DNA of 48,309 bases from Alphaproteobacteria bacterium (GTDB taxonomy: Bacteria; Pseudomonadota; Alphaproteobacteria; Rs-D84): NCBI GenBank assembly GCA_017427715.1, contig JAFRSF010000037.1, positions 1 to 48,309 of the forward strand, in the 5' to 3' direction. A program made the translations under genes and the position numbers. Shown here one piece after another: positions 33,061-43,369 of this stretch; position 1 is the stretch's first letter, and each line of letters begins with the position of its first letter. The notes beneath the pieces were generated by a model that saw only the letters and a list, made by a program, of their open reading frames with translations, ran no database searches and had not been told where the DNA came from.

Positions 33061-35058
33061 TTAAACTATATTTGACAGGGCTTGGTTTATTTCGTGAATT
33101 TTAGAATTATAATAATCAATTCGTATTTTATTTTTCTTACGGTGTTTTGGACTAATTATAATCTTGTTGCGCAATTTTACCAAGAAGATATTAATAAGCA
33201 TTTTTATTTTTATAATTCTTAATATTTGCTCTCTGTAATAAATGTTAAAATAATCATTATTATTTGATTCTTGATAATCAAATAAAACCAAACCATGAAT
33301 AAGGTTTTTTTGTTCATTAAATTTGATTGTCTGTGGAAAATCATAAATTAAATTTTCATCACAACCACATGTTGTTCTTTTAGAATATATAATTTTATTA
33401 TTGTGTTTAAATAACGCTAGATTTAACATTGCAGATACTTCACAACCATCAATATATTCCGCAATGTTTTTATCAAAATATAATTCTATGTCTTTGCGTA
33501 ACAAAAAATTACCACTTACAGCAGACATATTATTTTGGTAAATACAATTGTAGATATCTGCATCACATATATTTTTATTTAGGCACCAATAACGATTTCC
33601 ATCCTTTGAATTTAAAAACGTTCCTGCATAAGCAGCGATTTTATCGGAATTATCTTCAAGTGTTCGTTTTAAAGTTGTTATATGATCACTGAACATTATT
33701 TCTTGACCATCCAGTATACAAAGGTAATCATGTTTTATATCCGTTGTAACATCTAATAACATTTGTCCGCGCGATAACCATTTATAATTACAGTCGTCAA
33801 ATATATCAAACGATTTCAAAATAATTTCTGATTTTGGATTCAAAGAATCAATATGTGTTTTGACATTATTAATAATTTTTCTATCACAACATATTGCGAG
33901 AACAATATTTTTATCAATTTGTTTTTCAATATTACTAATTGTGTTTGTTAAAATAGATTTCGACTTTTCTGAAAAATCAGGTGTATCTATAAAACAGACA
34001 GCCAAAGTTTTTTTCTTTTTATCTTTTGAGTATAATGCATCTGCAACGGCTTTCTTGCGATTTTCATGATTATTAATAATATCTGTTAATTGTTTTTCCA
34101 AAGTAAACTTTTCCAAAAATATTTTCTGAGATTTTTGTGCCAATTTTATTGCTTTATCTGGATTAGCACGCACCCAATCAACATGTTTTTTGATTTGTTT
34201 AAACATGTTTTGCGGGTTTTCTTTATCATAGTCAAAATATAATATAGAATCCCCAAAATGCTTTGTTATAAATGCGTTTCTATCAGAAATAATAACAGCC
34301 CCAGCAACACTTCCTTCGTATACACGATTTGATGCAGCCCCAGCACGAAAATGTGCATCAGAAGATAATGCCAAAACTATGCCACATTTATGCATTTCTT
34401 TGACCAAGGACACACCATCAAAAGGAACAGAACCCATGTATCTTTTGTAACCTTTCCATGCATGGTTTGGTCCAAATATTTTTACATAATCAAGTTTATC
34501 AAGTGATTTAAATAATCCATCATGTCTTGGTTTTGCGCCAACAAATTTTTCCCAATTTGTCCCACAATAAAACAAACAAGGATTTTTTAGTTCTGGTTCT
34601 TGAGCCAATGTTTTTGGAAAACTTGCAGAAAAAAACGATGCGTTATCAATGTTACGGGGTGTATCTTTACACATTACACGTAAATGATTGGAAATACCAC
34701 CGTCATCATAAATCAAAAAATCATCATTTGAAATGATTTTCTTTTGTATGTCTGTATAACAATTATATTGCAATGGTATTAATGGCGGATTCCATAACAT
34801 ATGATAATAAAAAGAATCCCACAATTTCATATCATCATAATGAATAGTCATCATAAATTCATATTCATTGTCATGAATTCTGGTTGATGTTTTGAACATG
34901 TCTTTGTCCAATATATAACCTTCTTTGGAAACAACATCTAATTGCATATTGATGTTTTTTGCAGCGATTAACATACGTTTGATAACTTCACTTTCTGCAT
35001 TGACATTAGATCCTGGCCATGTGTATACAACCGCATATTTTTTTTGTTTTTCTGACAT
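33061..35058 (-). CDS. Two-domain glycosyltransferase (CgeB-like GT-B + GT-A-like)
   Basis: 665 residues. The first about 340 form a GT-B-like domain: FGPNHAWKGYKRYMGSVPFDG, then LALSSDAHFRAGAASNRVYEGSVAGAVIISDRN, matching the CgeB/GT1-like C-domain with Glu-Gly-x-Ala-x-G for donor binding. Residues about 350-590 resemble a GT2-type GT-A domain: KTLAVCFIDTPDFSEKS, DYLCILDGQEIMF (a DxD-like DGQE), SGNFLLRKD, and a late CGCDENLIYDF. The C-terminal tail is basic (LRNKIIISPKHRKKNK) and may bind membrane. The two domains may add consecutive sugars. It is the first gene of the minus-strand glycan operon. Confidence 0.72.
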   Translation of the reverse strand: MSEKQKKYAVVYTWPGSNVNAESEVIKRMLIAAKNINMQLDVVSKEGYILDKDMFKTSTRIHDNEYEFMMTIHYDDMKLWDSFYYHMLWNPPLIPLQYNCYTDIQKKIISNDDFLIYDDGGISNHLRVMCKDTPRNIDNASFFSASFPKTLAQEPELKNPCLFYCGTNWEKFVGAKPRHDGLFKSLDKLDYVKIFGPNHAWKGYKRYMGSVPFDGVSLVKEMHKCGIVLALSSDAHFRAGAASNRVYEGSVAGAVIISDRNAFITKHFGDSILYFDYDKENPQNMFKQIKKHVDWVRANPDKAIKLAQKSQKIFLEKFTLEKQLTDIINNHENRKKAVADALYSKDKKKKTLAVCFIDTPDFSEKSKSILTNTISNIEKQIDKNIVLAICCDRKIINNVKTHIDSLNPKSEIILKSFDIFDDCNYKWLSRGQMLLDVTTDIKHDYLCILDGQEIMFSDHITTLKRTLEDNSDKIAAYAGTFLNSKDGNRYWCLNKNICDADIYNCIYQNNMSAVSGNFLLRKDIELYFDKNIAEYIDGCEVSAMLNLALFKHNNKIIYSKRTTCGCDENLIYDFPQTIKFNEQKNLIHGLVLFDYQESNNNDYFNIYYREQILRIIKIKMLINIFLVKLRNKIIISPKHRKKNKIRIDYYNSKIHEINQALSNIV

Positions 35059-35110
35059 TTATATTTGCCTTTTGTACAATTTTAACGAAACTACTGATTT
35101 AATAACAGGT

Positions 35111-35140
35111 ATAATATTGCATAAACACGATAAAAATCAA
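35111..35140 (-). promoter_or_regulatory. Promoter of glycan operon
   Basis: On the minus strand TTGATT (35135-35140), an 18-base spacer and TATTAT (35111-35116), about 46 bases from expected start to the ATG. Confidence 0.5.
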
Positions 35141-35200
35141 GAAATAATTCGCAAAACAACGTGTTAATACAAGAACTTATAAAAAACAAAATTTTGTAAT

Positions 35201-36814
35201 TTATTTATTATTCATATCTAATAATAAATCTAATTTTTCCTGAGCATCTATGATTTTTTTGTTTATTTCTTGTAAAGATTCAGAAGTAGCATCTGGATTA
35301 TTCAACAATTGTTGTTTTTCAAGATTTAATTTTTGAATATACCTTTGCAATTTCAGAGAAACAACATATTTTTCAGCATTTTCTAAACTTAAATCAGTTG
35401 TTGATACATCGTCATCAAAAGATATGTTTAGCGATGATAAAAAATCTATGTATTTTTCAGATAATTGCGGATACGTTTGAACAATAGATTTTATCATATT
35501 TACGGTCATATTGTCTATATCAGGTAATTCTATATCGGTGGTATATTTTTGTTTTTTCCATTTGTGCCATTGATTGAATTTACGGCTGTTATATTCTTGT
35601 TCTATTTCATTTTGAAATATTTTATCGGTTATCTTAGATAAACAATCTTTTAAGAACTTTTCTGCTTGTGTACGGCCATTTGGTGTGTTTGTTAAATAAT
35701 TTTTGTTAACACTGTCCCATAAAAAATCAATCCAAGAAACAGAGTTATCAATAATTTTACGCATGGCAGATTTGCCTTGATTTTTTAGTATTTCATCAGG
35801 ATCTTTGCCACCAGAAACAAATGCAAACCTAACATCAGAGTTGTCGCGTAAAAACGGTAAAACCAGTGTACACGCCCGTACAGCGGCTTTTTGTCCGGCA
35901 TTATCACCATCAAAACAAAATGTAATATTACGATTTGATTTACATAATATTGCAATATGATCTTCGGTCAAAGCCGTCCCAAGTGGTGCCACAGTTTCAG
36001 GAAACCCATGATTTTGCATTTGAATCGCATCTATTTGACCCTCTACAACAATACTGCGATTTTGTCTGTGTATTGCATCACGTGCAAAATTAAAACCGAA
36101 AATAGTTTGCCTTTTGTGGAACAGTTCTGTATCAGATGTATTTATATATTTTGGCTCACTGCCGTCCAACGAGCGTCCAGAAAAAGCTACAATTTGGTCA
36201 TGTGCATTAAATATAGGAAACATCAATTTATCACGAAAAAAATCGTACAAGCCGTAATTTCCAACACGCACAAGCCCGGTGGCGGTCAATTTATCATGTT
36301 TTATATTTGAAAACTTTGATGAAATAATATTATTTTTGGGCGCATATCCAATTCTATATTTTTTAATCATTTCATCTGAAAAACCACGTTTTTTGATATA
36401 ATCTAATGCAACTTTTCCAACATCCGTATATAATAAATCTTGATATATTTTTGTGGCATTTTCAGTAAGTTGAATATAGTTTTCTTCCGCCTGTTTTTGT
36501 TCGGGTGTTTTTTGTTTTATATCAGGCATTTTTATACCTGCCATATCAGCTAATTCTTTTATAGCATTTTTAAAATCCATGTTTTCAGATTTCATAACAA
36601 AAGAAATAATGTCACCATGTTCACCACAACCAAAACAATGATAAAACCCTTTTTCTTCTGATACTGAAAATGAAGGTGTTTTTTCATTATGAAATGGGCA
36701 ACATCCCCAATAATTTTGACCTTTTTTAATCAGCGGTATACGGCGGGAAATAACGTCTACCAAAGATAATCTTTGTCTTAATTCATCGGTGAAAGAATTA
36801 TCGTATTTCGCCAA
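35201..36814 (-). CDS. dnaG: DNA primase
   Basis: 537 residues, at the short end for DnaG. CHC2 zinc domain at about 38-62 (CPFHNEKTPSFSVSEEKGFYHCFGCG), the primase core with YGLYDFFRDKLMFPI and FSGRSLDGSEPKYINTSDTELFHK, TOPRIM with VVEGQIDAIQMQ and CFDGDNAGQKAA, then a reduced helical C-terminus. It makes RNA primers for replication. The start codon is TTG at 36814, directly after the topA stop (TAA-TTG), suggesting coupled translation. The usual following gene rpoD is not here. Confidence 0.95.
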   Translation of the reverse strand: MAKYDNSFTDELRQRLSLVDVISRRIPLIKKGQNYWGCCPFHNEKTPSFSVSEEKGFYHCFGCGEHGDIISFVMKSENMDFKNAIKELADMAGIKMPDIKQKTPEQKQAEENYIQLTENATKIYQDLLYTDVGKVALDYIKKRGFSDEMIKKYRIGYAPKNNIISSKFSNIKHDKLTATGLVRVGNYGLYDFFRDKLMFPIFNAHDQIVAFSGRSLDGSEPKYINTSDTELFHKRQTIFGFNFARDAIHRQNRSIVVEGQIDAIQMQNHGFPETVAPLGTALTEDHIAILCKSNRNITFCFDGDNAGQKAAVRACTLVLPFLRDNSDVRFAFVSGGKDPDEILKNQGKSAMRKIIDNSVSWIDFLWDSVNKNYLTNTPNGRTQAEKFLKDCLSKITDKIFQNEIEQEYNSRKFNQWHKWKKQKYTTDIELPDIDNMTVNMIKSIVQTYPQLSEKYIDFLSSLNISFDDDVSTTDLSLENAEKYVVSLKLQRYIQKLNLEKQQLLNNPDATSESLQEINKKIIDAQEKLDLLLDMNNK

Positions 36815-39061
36815 TTATTTTGCCTTTTTAATAAAAGTTTTTTTCACAGTTTTTTTATCGTTTATCAATTTAATTGCTTCGTCTAGATCGGGTTGTTCTT
36901 TTACAGAAACGTTTACACGATTAGAAGACAAATAAGGTCCATATCGTCCATCGCTATAATAGTAAATTGGTTTATCTGTTTCAGGATTTTTACCAAGAAT
37001 AACAGGTTCTATTTTCTTTTTTTCGCCACTTAATAATTCTTTGGCGATATCCAAAGTAATTGTTTCAACAGTATATTTTTTGGCAGAAACATTTTTTTCA
37101 CCATTTGTCACATATGGACCATATTTACCAATACGGAAAAATATGTTTTCACCCAAATCTTTTTCAGATGATTTATTTTCAATGTTATTTTCATCTGTAT
37201 TTGGTGCATCTGTTGATAATTTCATAATATAATTACATTTTGGATAATTACTGCATCCAACAAAAGCGCCATATTTAGATAATTTTATACCAAGTTTTGC
37301 ACCACATTTTGGACAGGTATCATTATTATCTTTGAATAAATGGTTATGCATAAAATTGTTTATATTATCGATAATATCAGTTGTTTTTACATCTTGTGCA
37401 GAATCTATCATATTACTTGTCGGTGTCCAGAAGGATTGCAGTGAAGATAATTTATCTTTCTTTCCGTTTGAAACATCATCCAAAGTATCTTCTGTTTTGG
37501 CGGTAAAATTAACATCAACCAATTCTTTGAAATAATTTACCAAATAAGAAATTAACACCCATCCAGCAACAGTTGGATGAAAACGATGTTGTTTATCTTG
37601 TTCAACGTATTTTCTGTCCACAATAGTTGACATAATAGTTGCATATGTTGATGGGCGGCCTATTCCAAGTTCTTCTAGTTTTTTAACCAAAGATGCTTCT
37701 GTAAATCGTGCAGGCGGTTGTGTAAAATGCTGTTCTGATTTTAACGAAACAATTTCTATTGTGTCGTTAATATTTAGTGGTGGTAATTTTATATCTTTGG
37801 ATTCTTTTTCATCATCAATATCTTCTATGTAAACTTTCATAAAACCATCAAAAGTACGCGTTGTTCCAACACAGTGAAAAACTGCATTATGTACATCTAT
37901 ATTAACAGATACAGAATCAAATTCAGCGTTACTCATTTGACAAGCAATTGTTCTTTTCCAAATCAATTCATATAATTTTAATTCATCCCCGTGCAGGTTT
38001 ATTTTTTGATTCAGAAAATGTGTAGGACGGATTGCTTCGTGCGCTTCTTGGGCATTCTTAGATTTTGTAACGTATATATTCGGTGTTGATGGTACAAAAT
38101 TATTACCATATTCTTTGGATATATATTCACGAATTTCATTGACTGCTTCAGCTGATAAATTGGTGGCATCGGTTCGCATATACGTGATGAATCCTTGTTC
38201 GTACAATTTTTGCGCTGTTGCCATAGTTCTTTTTGATGAAAAATGTAATTTACGTGCTGCTTCTTGTTGCAGGGTTGAAGTTGTAAACGGTGCGGTTGCA
38301 TGTCTTTGTGTTTTTTTCTTTTCAATATTTGATACAACACCATTTGTTGGTGTTTTTAAACTGGACACAATTTCATCGACCATTTCTTTGTTTTTAATGG
38401 TCATCTTATCTATTTTTTTACCATTAAATTTCACAAGATTGGCAATAAAATTATTTTTATCAACGCTGCAATTTGCATCTATGGACCAATATTCATCAGG
38501 TATAAATGCTTCTATTTCTTTTTCGCGATCAACCACCAGTTTAACAGCCACAGATTGAACACGCCCTGCAGATTTGCCAAGATTACGGCGCCACAACAAA
38601 GGCGAAATACCAAAACCAATCAAATAATCCAATATTCTGCGAACTAAATAAGCATCAACCAAATTATTGTCTATTTCACGTGGATTTTTTAATGCTGCCA
38701 AAATAGCATTTTTTGTAATTTCATGGAAAGCAACACGATAAACCGGTTTACCTTTAATAACATCGCGTGTATTTAATATGTCGTTGATATGCCAAGCAAT
38801 CGCTTCACCTTCGCGGTCAGGATCCGATGCAAGATATATTGCATCGGCTTTTTTTATTTCATCAGTTATTAATTTAATTTGTTTTTCTTTGCCTGGCATA
38901 ATTTGCCATTTGGGTTTAAAATCGTGTTCTGTATCGACACTGCCTGATTCAGGAACCAAATCGCGAACATGTCCAACCGATGCGATAACGCGCCAACCGT
39001 TACCTAAATATTTTTCAATGGTTTTTGCTTTTGATGGTGATTCAACGATAAGTAGATTCAT
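36815..39061 (-). CDS. topA: DNA topoisomerase I
   Basis: 748 residues. TOPRIM at the start (LLIVESPSKAKTIEKYLG ... YLASDPDREGEAIAWH), GKSAGRVQSVAVKLV, the active-site region GFITYMRTDATNLS with the catalytic Tyr, then GRPSTYATIMSTI. One C-terminal zinc finger (CPKCGAKLGIKLSKYGAFVGCSNYPKC) and two topoisomerase C-repeat-like units (RIGKYGPYVTNGEKNVSAKK; YYYSDGRYGPYLSSNRVNVSV) ending in a basic tail. Relaxes negative supercoils, counteracting gyrase encoded in the same window. It lies 3 bases after mrdB. Confidence 0.97.
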   Translation of the reverse strand: MNLLIVESPSKAKTIEKYLGNGWRVIASVGHVRDLVPESGSVDTEHDFKPKWQIMPGKEKQIKLITDEIKKADAIYLASDPDREGEAIAWHINDILNTRDVIKGKPVYRVAFHEITKNAILAALKNPREIDNNLVDAYLVRRILDYLIGFGISPLLWRRNLGKSAGRVQSVAVKLVVDREKEIEAFIPDEYWSIDANCSVDKNNFIANLVKFNGKKIDKMTIKNKEMVDEIVSSLKTPTNGVVSNIEKKKTQRHATAPFTTSTLQQEAARKLHFSSKRTMATAQKLYEQGFITYMRTDATNLSAEAVNEIREYISKEYGNNFVPSTPNIYVTKSKNAQEAHEAIRPTHFLNQKINLHGDELKLYELIWKRTIACQMSNAEFDSVSVNIDVHNAVFHCVGTTRTFDGFMKVYIEDIDDEKESKDIKLPPLNINDTIEIVSLKSEQHFTQPPARFTEASLVKKLEELGIGRPSTYATIMSTIVDRKYVEQDKQHRFHPTVAGWVLISYLVNYFKELVDVNFTAKTEDTLDDVSNGKKDKLSSLQSFWTPTSNMIDSAQDVKTTDIIDNINNFMHNHLFKDNNDTCPKCGAKLGIKLSKYGAFVGCSNYPKCNYIMKLSTDAPNTDENNIENKSSEKDLGENIFFRIGKYGPYVTNGEKNVSAKKYTVETITLDIAKELLSGEKKKIEPVILGKNPETDKPIYYYSDGRYGPYLSSNRVNVSVKEQPDLDEAIKLINDKKTVKKTFIKKAK

Positions 39062-39064
39062 TTT

Positions 39065-40207
39065 CTAAAACCCCTTAGATGATAATTGTTGGTCTTTGTG
39101 GATTTGTGCATTTTGGCACAAACCAAAACCGAATAACAATGACATTAAACTGCTGCCCCCAAAAGACATTAGTGGCAACGGAACGCCAACTGTCGGTAAT
39201 AACCCCAAGACCATAGAGATATTTATAAAATAATAAATGAAAAAGTTCAACATAAAACCAAAACAAACTAATTGTCCAAATCTGTTTCTACATTTTTTTG
39301 CGGCCCAAAATAATATTACAACAATGAAAGTATATATCATTAACAGCATAAAAGCCCCAATAAAACCAAATTCTTCACCCAACATGGTAAATATAAAATC
39401 AGTTTGTTTTTCTGGTAAAAAAGATTGTTGGGACTGTGTTCCAGACATATAACCTTTGCCAACTATTCCGCCAGACCCAAATGCTATTTTTGCCTGATTT
39501 ATTTGATAACCCGCACCACGCGAATCTTGTTCTGGATTTAAAAAAGTTATAATTCTGTTACGTTGATAAGTGTGCATAGCCCCATACCACACAGCGGGTG
39601 CAGCCATCAATGTTAAAATAAATGCGATTAAAAACCATTTTTTATTTGCACCAACAATATAAAACATACCAATTGTAATCAACGCCAAAGATATGCCTGT
39701 ACCTAAATCTGGTTGTAAAAATATAAACACAAAAGGAATAGTTAACATTAAAATAGGTATCAAATAATTTTTGAATTGTGATAATTCTACCGAATTTTTC
39801 CACGCAAAATATCGTGCCAAAGCCAAAACAAGGGCAATTTTTATAAACTCTGACGGTTGAATATTAATAAAACCCAAAGATAACCATCTTTGTGCGCCCA
39901 TGCCAACATTACCAACAAAAGTCACTAAGATAATTAAAATTAATGCACTAATATACCACACATATGCAGATTTTATCCAAAACTTTATATTTGAAAAAGC
40001 AACACCAAAAAATATAATCATACAAAAAATGATTTTTAAAAATTGTGACATAGCAAAAGGAAACCAAGAACCACCACCTGCACTAAATAAAACAACCAAA
40101 GATAAAACCAATACAACACACATCGGTATAAACAAAGACCAAGAAAATCGCGAAAGTTTTTCACGAAAAGTCATCATATTTGCATTAGAAACACGTGTCG
40201 TTGTCAT
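39065..40207 (-). CDS. mrdB: Rod-shape peptidoglycan glycosyltransferase RodA (MrdB)
   Basis: 380 residues, about ten transmembrane helices, SEDS family. Clear motifs: GAQRWLSLGFINIQPSEFIKIALVLALARYF, FLQPDLGTGISLALI (the conserved Asp region), RGAGYQINQAKIAFGSGGIVGKGY and SFLPEKQTDFIFTMLGEEFGFIG, then MVLGLLPTVGVPLPLMSFGGSSL. It polymerises glycan strands for cell elongation together with PBP2, whose gene ends 1 base upstream. The operon order mreC-mreD-mrdA-mrdB is standard for rod-shaped Gram-negatives. Confidence 0.96.
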   Translation of the reverse strand: MTTTRVSNANMMTFREKLSRFSWSLFIPMCVVLVLSLVVLFSAGGGSWFPFAMSQFLKIIFCMIIFFGVAFSNIKFWIKSAYVWYISALILIILVTFVGNVGMGAQRWLSLGFINIQPSEFIKIALVLALARYFAWKNSVELSQFKNYLIPILMLTIPFVFIFLQPDLGTGISLALITIGMFYIVGANKKWFLIAFILTLMAAPAVWYGAMHTYQRNRIITFLNPEQDSRGAGYQINQAKIAFGSGGIVGKGYMSGTQSQQSFLPEKQTDFIFTMLGEEFGFIGAFMLLMIYTFIVVILFWAAKKCRNRFGQLVCFGFMLNFFIYYFINISMVLGLLPTVGVPLPLMSFGGSSLMSLLFGFGLCQNAQIHKDQQLSSKGF

Positions 40208-40208
40208 T

Positions 40209-41975
40209 TTATTTTAATAATTCCTTTAATATCATTGCAGATGCACGTGCCGCCGGTGAAGAGCCACCAGCGTGTTCCATAATTACGCATACAGCATATT
40301 TTGGTTTGTCTGTGGGTGCATAACCAACAAACAGACCGTGATTACGCAGATTCCATTTTAATTGTTCTGTTGTTAACACCCCACTTTGTCTTTCTTTCTT
40401 TGAAATATTTCTTACCTGAGATGTTCCTGTTTTGCCACCCATTTTTTTACCATTAACATTGATTGCACTGCCCGCTGCAGTTCCACCCTTTTGTGTTACT
40501 TGTTCCAGACCGTTTAATACATATTGAATATTTTTTTGTTGAATATCTAATTTTTTAAATTGTGTTTTTTTATCAGAATAAATCAAACGCGGAACAATAT
40601 TTTTATTAGATGCCACACGTGCCATCATCACAGCCAACTGTAAACAATTTGTTAAAATAAATCCTTGACCAATTCCAGAAATAATAGTGTCTCCATGTAC
40701 CCAATAAGAACCAATATTTTTTTCTTTCCAACGTCTGTCAGGCATAATTCCAGACATTTCATTAACTAAAATATTATCCATATATTTTTGATTTAGTCCT
40801 AATTTCAAAGCCATTGATTTAATTGCATCTATACCGATACGCAAAGCAACCTGGTAAAAATAAATATCGCAAGAATGTTTCAAAGCACCAATTAAATCAA
40901 CCCATCCATGACCATCTTTTTCCCAACAATGATATTTGTGATTACCGTATTCCCAATATCCAGGACAAAATATTTTTTCATTTGGAGTAATTGCCCCACT
41001 TTCAAGTGCAGCCAAAGCAACAACAATTTTGAAAGTAGATCCTGGTGGATATAAACCTTCTATTGCTTTGTTCATAAAAGGTTTGGCATCATCACTTAAC
41101 AAAGCAGAAATGTATTCTTCACCATCATCGGTCTTAAAATTATTTGGATTAAAACTGGGGGTAGAAGCCATTGCTAAAATATCACCAGTTTCTATATCTA
41201 AAGCGACACCACAACCAGCCCGATTCAACGCCAACGCATCATACAAAACCTTTTGAACATTTTCTTTGATTGTTGTTTTTATATCTGTCCCATATTGTGG
41301 TTGAATAAATTGGGTTTTATCTTCACCTGTAATTCGTCCGACTGCATTTGTGACAAACACTGTTTGTCCAGATTTTCCGGATAAATCATTATTGAATCTT
41401 TTTTCAAGACCTGTTATACCTGTTGTAAAAAATGGTGCATTTGGCAAAGTTTTTTTCGGCACACCAACATAACCAAATATTTGTGCGCCTGCGGGTCCAA
41501 GTTCATATATACGTGAAAAACCAGTGTTTATATGTATTCCAGGTATATTTTTCGCCGCTAATTTTGCCAATGTGTCCCAACTAGAACTTTCGCTGACCAA
41601 TACAGGTTGAAAAGGTTGTTGTTTTTTTATATTTCGCCAAATTCTATCAACTGTTTTTTTATGTAATTTTAAATCTTTGGTTATGACATTCATTAAATAT
41701 TGTAAATCATTTGCTTCTTCTGGGATAATATATATTCTATATACAGAAACATCTGTGGAGATTGGTGAACCAGATTCAGATAAAATACTGCCACGTTTAG
41801 GCATAGTTAATTGAATTCTAAAAGAATTGTTTTCGCTTTTTTTTGTGTATTCTTTATATTCAAAAACCTGCATTTGCAACATACGCAAAACCAAAATAGA
41901 AGTCAAAATGGCGCCTCCTGTTAAAAACAGGGCGCTGCGTCTATCAAATGTACGTGCAACTTCTGTATCTATCAT
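40209..41975 (-). CDS. mrdA: Penicillin-binding protein 2 (transpeptidase)
   Basis: 588 residues from ATG 41975, chosen because it overlaps the mreD stop as ATGA and has GGGT upstream; the ATG at 41987 lacks a ribosome-binding site. One N-terminal membrane helix (about 15-35), a dimerisation/pedestal domain, then the transpeptidase with SxxK in PPGSTFKIVVAL, SxN-like HSCDIYFY and KTGTSQ near the C-terminus. It cross-links peptidoglycan during elongation, partnering RodA. A target of beta-lactams such as mecillinam in other species. Confidence 0.96.
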   Translation of the reverse strand: MIDTEVARTFDRRSALFLTGGAILTSILVLRMLQMQVFEYKEYTKKSENNSFRIQLTMPKRGSILSESGSPISTDVSVYRIYIIPEEANDLQYLMNVITKDLKLHKKTVDRIWRNIKKQQPFQPVLVSESSSWDTLAKLAAKNIPGIHINTGFSRIYELGPAGAQIFGYVGVPKKTLPNAPFFTTGITGLEKRFNNDLSGKSGQTVFVTNAVGRITGEDKTQFIQPQYGTDIKTTIKENVQKVLYDALALNRAGCGVALDIETGDILAMASTPSFNPNNFKTDDGEEYISALLSDDAKPFMNKAIEGLYPPGSTFKIVVALAALESGAITPNEKIFCPGYWEYGNHKYHCWEKDGHGWVDLIGALKHSCDIYFYQVALRIGIDAIKSMALKLGLNQKYMDNILVNEMSGIMPDRRWKEKNIGSYWVHGDTIISGIGQGFILTNCLQLAVMMARVASNKNIVPRLIYSDKKTQFKKLDIQQKNIQYVLNGLEQVTQKGGTAAGSAINVNGKKMGGKTGTSQVRNISKKERQSGVLTTEQLKWNLRNHGLFVGYAPTDKPKYAVCVIMEHAGGSSPAARASAMILKELLK

Positions 41976-42421
41976 TTTTTTACCCATTTATCTATGGCTG
42001 TGATTGGTATGTATAAAACCGTCAGCCACATAAACAACCATAAATTATTTACAAACCCAAGAATATTAAGACCTGAAAACATCAAAATAAGCATACCAAA
42101 ACCAATAAAAAACATAAACAAATACCACGCATTATTTTCCATATGTGTCGTATCTATATAATTTTGAAAGCCGTTTACTGCGTAAAATAAAATAAACAAA
42201 CATGTCCAAAAAAGCGGCAATCCACATCTATAATCAATTAAAAAACAAATTAATCCGCCAAACAACACAAACCAATCAACAGGCCTAACAAACGTATAGT
42301 AAAACACTGGTATCAAAGCCAATATTCCAGCCGGATTCCACCAAGATACAGACAATCGCCACAAAAATATCGTCATAAAAAATGGCAATGTTTTTTTAAA
42401 AAAACATATCATTTTGTTCAT
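41972..42421 (-). CDS. mreD: Rod shape-determining protein MreD
   Basis: 149 residues, about five membrane helices, small hydrophobic protein typical of MreD (about 160). Sequence is poorly conserved in the family; the call rests on topology plus position between mreC and mrdA. It overlaps the mreC stop by one base (TAATG) and the mrdA start by ATGA. Part of the elongasome membrane complex. Confidence 0.85.
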   Translation of the reverse strand: MNKMICFFKKTLPFFMTIFLWRLSVSWWNPAGILALIPVFYYTFVRPVDWFVLFGGLICFLIDYRCGLPLFWTCLFILFYAVNGFQNYIDTTHMENNAWYLFMFFIGFGMLILMFSGLNILGFVNNLWLFMWLTVLYIPITAIDKWVKK

Positions 42422-43242
42422 TATTTATATGAATCCACATTGTTATATTTTAAAACCATAACACGTGATATTCGATTTGGACGCAGAACATCAACATGTT
42501 TGTCATCTGTTAAATTTCCAATATAAATACCAGGTGGCAAAATACCACTGATGTTGCTGGTTATAATTTTCAATCCGCTGTGACCAACAAATTGTGGGTC
42601 GCTAAAGAAATCAATAAAAGATTTGCTTTTACCATTTCCTTGTAAAAAACCGGAAATATCCGTACCAGCAATTCTGACAGCCAGGTTTGTATCTGCATCA
42701 GTCAAAGCGCGTACACGGCAAAAAGCGGAACCGCAATCAATAATTGTTCCAATTAATCTGTTATCAAAAGATACGACAACCATACCTTTGTCTAGACCAG
42801 ATTTTTTACCACGATTTATTAAAAACATAGTATGATGGAAAGCGGAATCATCAAATTTTATATCTGCGATGATTGTTTGAAAAGGCGAAGCACGTTTTAT
42901 ATCTATTTCGCGTTCAAGTTTTTTATTTTCATCTATGGCAATTTCACATAAATGTTTATTTGCCAAAGCCATATCAAGACGTACACGTAATTCTTCGTTT
43001 TCAGATCTTAGCAAAGATGTTTCTCGAACCCATTGGACACTTTGGTTTATCACCCGTACTGGCCACGTGATAACATTTCCAACCCAGTGTGCAACAGGTA
43101 TAACAACATGCGCCAAATTATTCATGATAGCATAATCTGGCTTTGCAATCATAATATATATTATAAAAATAGGTAAAATTGCCGCCGCAAATGCAGATTT
43201 TAAAATTTTTGTTAATTTATAAGACAATTTATCCTTGGTCAT
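42421..43242 (-). CDS. mreC: Rod shape-determining protein MreC
   Basis: 273 residues from ATG 43242; a TTG at 43278 would add 12 residues and neither site has a strong ribosome-binding sequence, so the start is uncertain. One N-terminal membrane helix (about 14-35), a coiled coil (LLRSENEELRVRLDMALANKHL), then the periplasmic double beta-barrel (GKKSGLDKGMVVVSFDNRLIGTI ... GILPPGIYIGNL). Scaffolds the elongasome. mreB, usually just upstream, is not here; the divergent rpmI gene is. Confidence 0.9.
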   Translation of the reverse strand: MTKDKLSYKLTKILKSAFAAAILPIFIIYIMIAKPDYAIMNNLAHVVIPVAHWVGNVITWPVRVINQSVQWVRETSLLRSENEELRVRLDMALANKHLCEIAIDENKKLEREIDIKRASPFQTIIADIKFDDSAFHHTMFLINRGKKSGLDKGMVVVSFDNRLIGTIIDCGSAFCRVRALTDADTNLAVRIAGTDISGFLQGNGKSKSFIDFFSDPQFVGHSGLKIITSNISGILPPGIYIGNLTDDKHVDVLRPNRISRVMVLKYNNVDSYK

Positions 43243-43285
43243 ACTAGATACTTTAACCGCAAAAAAACGAATATTCAATAAAAAC

Positions 43286-43314
43286 TTGATTTTTCTTTTT
43301 TATCTGTCAAAATA
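43286..43314 (+). promoter_or_regulatory. Candidate promoter of rpmI-rplT
   Basis: TTGATT (43286-43291), 17-base spacer, AAAATA (43309-43314). The -10 is weak. A perfect small hairpin TGGCAA-GGCA-TTGCCA lies in the leader (43328-43343). Confidence 0.35.
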
Positions 43315-43369
43315 CAGACAATCGACATGGCAAGGCATTGCCACGAGAGATAATCAAAAGGATTGAAAA

